Shown here: positions 5,113 to 6,831 of the stretch, in pieces | Layout of the letters: each line of letters starts with the position of its first letter | Position numbering within the stretch: position 1 is the stretch's first letter | Origin: Lachnospiraceae bacterium | GTDB taxonomy: Bacteria > Bacillota_A > Clostridia > Lachnospirales > Lachnospiraceae | NCBI GenBank assembly: GCA_017960415.1 | Contig: JAGCZE010000132.1 | Coordinates: 1 to 6,831 of the forward strand | DNA length: 6,831 nucleotides | Reading direction: 5' to 3' | Position numbers and translations under genes: made by a program | Notes under the pieces: generated by a model | The model's database searches: none | What the model was told of the DNA's origin: nothing | What the model saw: only the letters and a program-made list of their open reading frames with translations

Positions 5113-6831
5113 ATGCCGAAGAGAACGGATATCAAAAAAATACTGGTAATAGGTTCGGGCCCGATCGTTATCGGTCAGGCAGCGGAATTCGATTATGCGG
5201 GAACACAGGCCTGCCTGTCGCTGCGGGAGGAAGGCTACGAGGTCGTGCTGTGCAATTCCAATCCGGCGACGATCATGACGGATAAGAGGATCGCGGATAA
5301 GATCTACATGGAACCTCTGACACTGGAATTTATTGCCAAGATCATCAGAATGGAGCGTCCGGACGCGATCCTGCCAGGTATTGGAGGGCAGACGGGGCTG
5401 AATCTCGCCATGCAGCTCGAACGTAAGGGAATCCTGCATGAATGCGGTGTAGAGCTTCTCGGGACACGTACCGAAAGTATCGAGCGCGCCGAGGACAGGG
5501 AACTGTTCAAGGAGCTGTGTCAGGAAATTGGAGAGCCGGTGCTGCCTTCCCTGATCGCGGATTCCGAAGAGACCGCCTCGGATGCGGCCGAACAGATAGG
5601 TTTTCCTGTGGTATTACGTCCTGCATTTACTCTCGGCGGTACAGGCGGCGGATTTGCCCAGACCCGTGAAGAATTTGACGAACTGATCAAAAATGCGCTT
5701 GCGCTGTCACCTGTACATCAGGTACTGATCGAAAAGAGCGTAAAAGGCTACAAAGAGATAGAGTATGAAGTTATTCGCGACGCGAATGATACGGCTATTG
5801 CGGTCTGCAATATGGAAAATATCGATCCTGTCGGTATCCATACCGGTGATTCGATAGTTGTATGTCCTTCTCAGACACTGACCAATAAAGAATACCAGAT
5901 GTTGCGCGACAGCGCATTAAAGATCATCAGGGCATTGAAGATCGAGGGCGGCTGCAATGTACAGTTCGCTCTTGATCCCAATTCCTTCGAGTATTGGCTG
6001 ATCGAGGTCAATCCGCGTGTTTCCAGGTCTTCGGCACTTGCTTCAAAGGCCAGCGGCTATCCCATAGCACGCGTATCGGCCAAGATCAGTGTGGGACTGC
6101 GGCTGGATGAGATAATGTTGGCCAATACGCCGGCGTCCTTTGAGCCTGCGCTTGATTATGTCGTAACCAAAATGCCCCGATTCCCCTTCGACAAATTCGA
6201 TGATGCCTCCAATACGCTGGGAACCCAGATGAAGGCCACAGGCGAGGTCATGAGCGTCGGCAGGACCCTCGAAGAAAGCCTGCTGAAGGCTGTAAGATCC
6301 CTGGAAACGGGTGTGTATCATCTGCATAATAAAAAGTTCGATGAATGCACCGACGAGGAGCTCAAGAGTTATATAGCCGTCGGCACCGATGACCGCATAT
6401 TCGCTATCGCAGAACTGCTGCGCAGAGACGGCGGAATTGTAACAGAAATCGCCCGGATCACCGGAATAGACAGGTTCTTCATTACCAAGATCAGGAATAT
6501 TGTCGAAACAGAGCGGCTGGTAAAGGATAACCCCGGCAGCCGGGAAATACTGCGGACTGCCAAAAGATGCGGTTTCTCAGATCGCGAGATCGCCCTGCTG
6601 TGGGGAAAGACCGAACATGAGATATTCGATCTGCGCCGGGAATACGGCATTATCCCTACTTACAAGATGATCGATTCCTGCGCTTCGGAGTTTGAAAGCT
6701 ACATCCCGTATTTTTATTCGACCTATGAAGAAGAGAATGAATCTATTGTCTCGGACAAAAAGAAGATCATAGTCCTGGGTTCGGGTCCGATCAGGATCGG
6801 GCAGGGCGTGGAATTCGACTATTCCACGGTT
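5113..6831 (+). CDS. carB: Carbamoyl-phosphate synthase large subunit (N-terminal half; continues beyond window)
   Basis: I translated from ATG 5113; the frame is open for 573 codons to the edge, about half of the usual 1,070 or so residues. AGGGG (5101-5105) lies 7 nt before the start. The protein begins [20 protein letters not shown]. The carboxyphosphate-forming ATP-grasp unit shows [30 protein letters not shown] starting at Arg169, the strongly conserved [18 protein letters not shown], and [20 protein letters not shown] with Glu298, Asn300 and Arg302, which bind metal and ATP. The oligomerisation region follows (about 400-550). Near residue 552 the second, homologous half starts ([19 protein letters not shown]), echoing the N-terminus as expected from the internal duplication of CarB. 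The carbamate-kinase-like half and the allosteric domain lie outside. It takes ammonia from CarA through the internal tunnel and uses two ATP. No frameshift or loss of a key residue is seen. Confidence 0.97.
   Translation, partial: MPKRTDIKKILVIGSGPIVIGQAAEFDYAGTQACLSLREEGYEVVLCNSNPATIMTDKRIADKIYMEPLTLEFIAKIIRMERPDAILPGIGGQTGLNLAMQLERKGILHECGVELLGTRTESIERAEDRELFKELCQEIGEPVLPSLIADSEETASDAAEQIGFPVVLRPAFTLGGTGGGFAQTREEFDELIKNALALSPVHQVLIEKSVKGYKEIEYEVIRDANDTAIAVCNMENIDPVGIHTGDSIVVCPSQTLTNKEYQMLRDSALKIIRALKIEGGCNVQFALDPNSFEYWLIEVNPRVSRSSALASKASGYPIARVSAKISVGLRLDEIMLANTPASFEPALDYVVTKMPRFPFDKFDDASNTLGTQMKATGEVMSVGRTLEESLLKAVRSLETGVYHLHNKKFDECTDEELKSYIAVGTDDRIFAIAELLRRDGGIVTEIARITGIDRFFITKIRNIVETERLVKDNPGSREILRTAKRCGFSDREIALLWGKTEHEIFDLRREYGIIPTYKMIDSCASEFESYIPYFYSTYEEENESIVSDKKKIIVLGSGPIRIGQGVEFDYSTV

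Noticed and set aside
4819..5439. Minus-strand reading frame (206 codons) across the carA end, spacer and carB start
   Set aside because: It overlaps two certain genes and reads through their spacer with no family resemblance and low-complexity Arg/Pro-rich sequence.

Overview
The window reads as a chromosomal segment of a Gram-positive anaerobe of the Bacillota, most likely class Clostridia and perhaps Lachnospiraceae-like. This is inferred from the GGAGG-type ribosome binding sites, the sigma-A-type promoters, the LytS-type sensor joined to a SpoIIE-type phosphatase, and the style of the CarA and CarB proteins. No rRNA or other marker is present, so the genus cannot be named. No mobile element, tRNA, CRISPR array or clear sign of transfer was seen.

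Layout. Positions 1-1622 (minus strand, 3' end cut by the window edge) encode a membrane-bound signalling phosphatase. It has a LytS-type five-helix membrane sensor, an extracytoplasmic loop, a HAMP linker and a PP2C/SpoIIE catalytic domain. Positions 1623-1964 are a divergent intergenic region with two good promoters facing away from each other and a perfect 9-bp inverted repeat just before the next gene. Positions 1965-3713 (plus) encode one continuous polypeptide that joins an NAD(P)H:quinone reductase/azoreductase-like flavodoxin domain to a complete-looking glycoside hydrolase family 5 (cellulase-type) domain, without a signal peptide. Positions 3714-3878 hold a possible promoter overlapping the stop codon of that gene, a 13-bp terminator-like hairpin and a GC-rich leader. 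Positions 3879-4976 are carA. After a 136-nt spacer with a hairpin, carB starts at 5113 and runs off the right edge just as its second homologous half begins.

How it fits together. carA and carB encode the two subunits of glutamine-dependent carbamoyl-phosphate synthetase, which feeds pyrimidine and arginine synthesis; they are ordinary housekeeping genes. The phosphatase is probably the output of a partner-switching or stress-signalling route. The reductase-GH5 fusion has no evident functional link to either neighbour and has its own promoter and probable terminator. It is the most unusual item here: two enzyme domains not normally associated, apparently kept in the cytoplasm.
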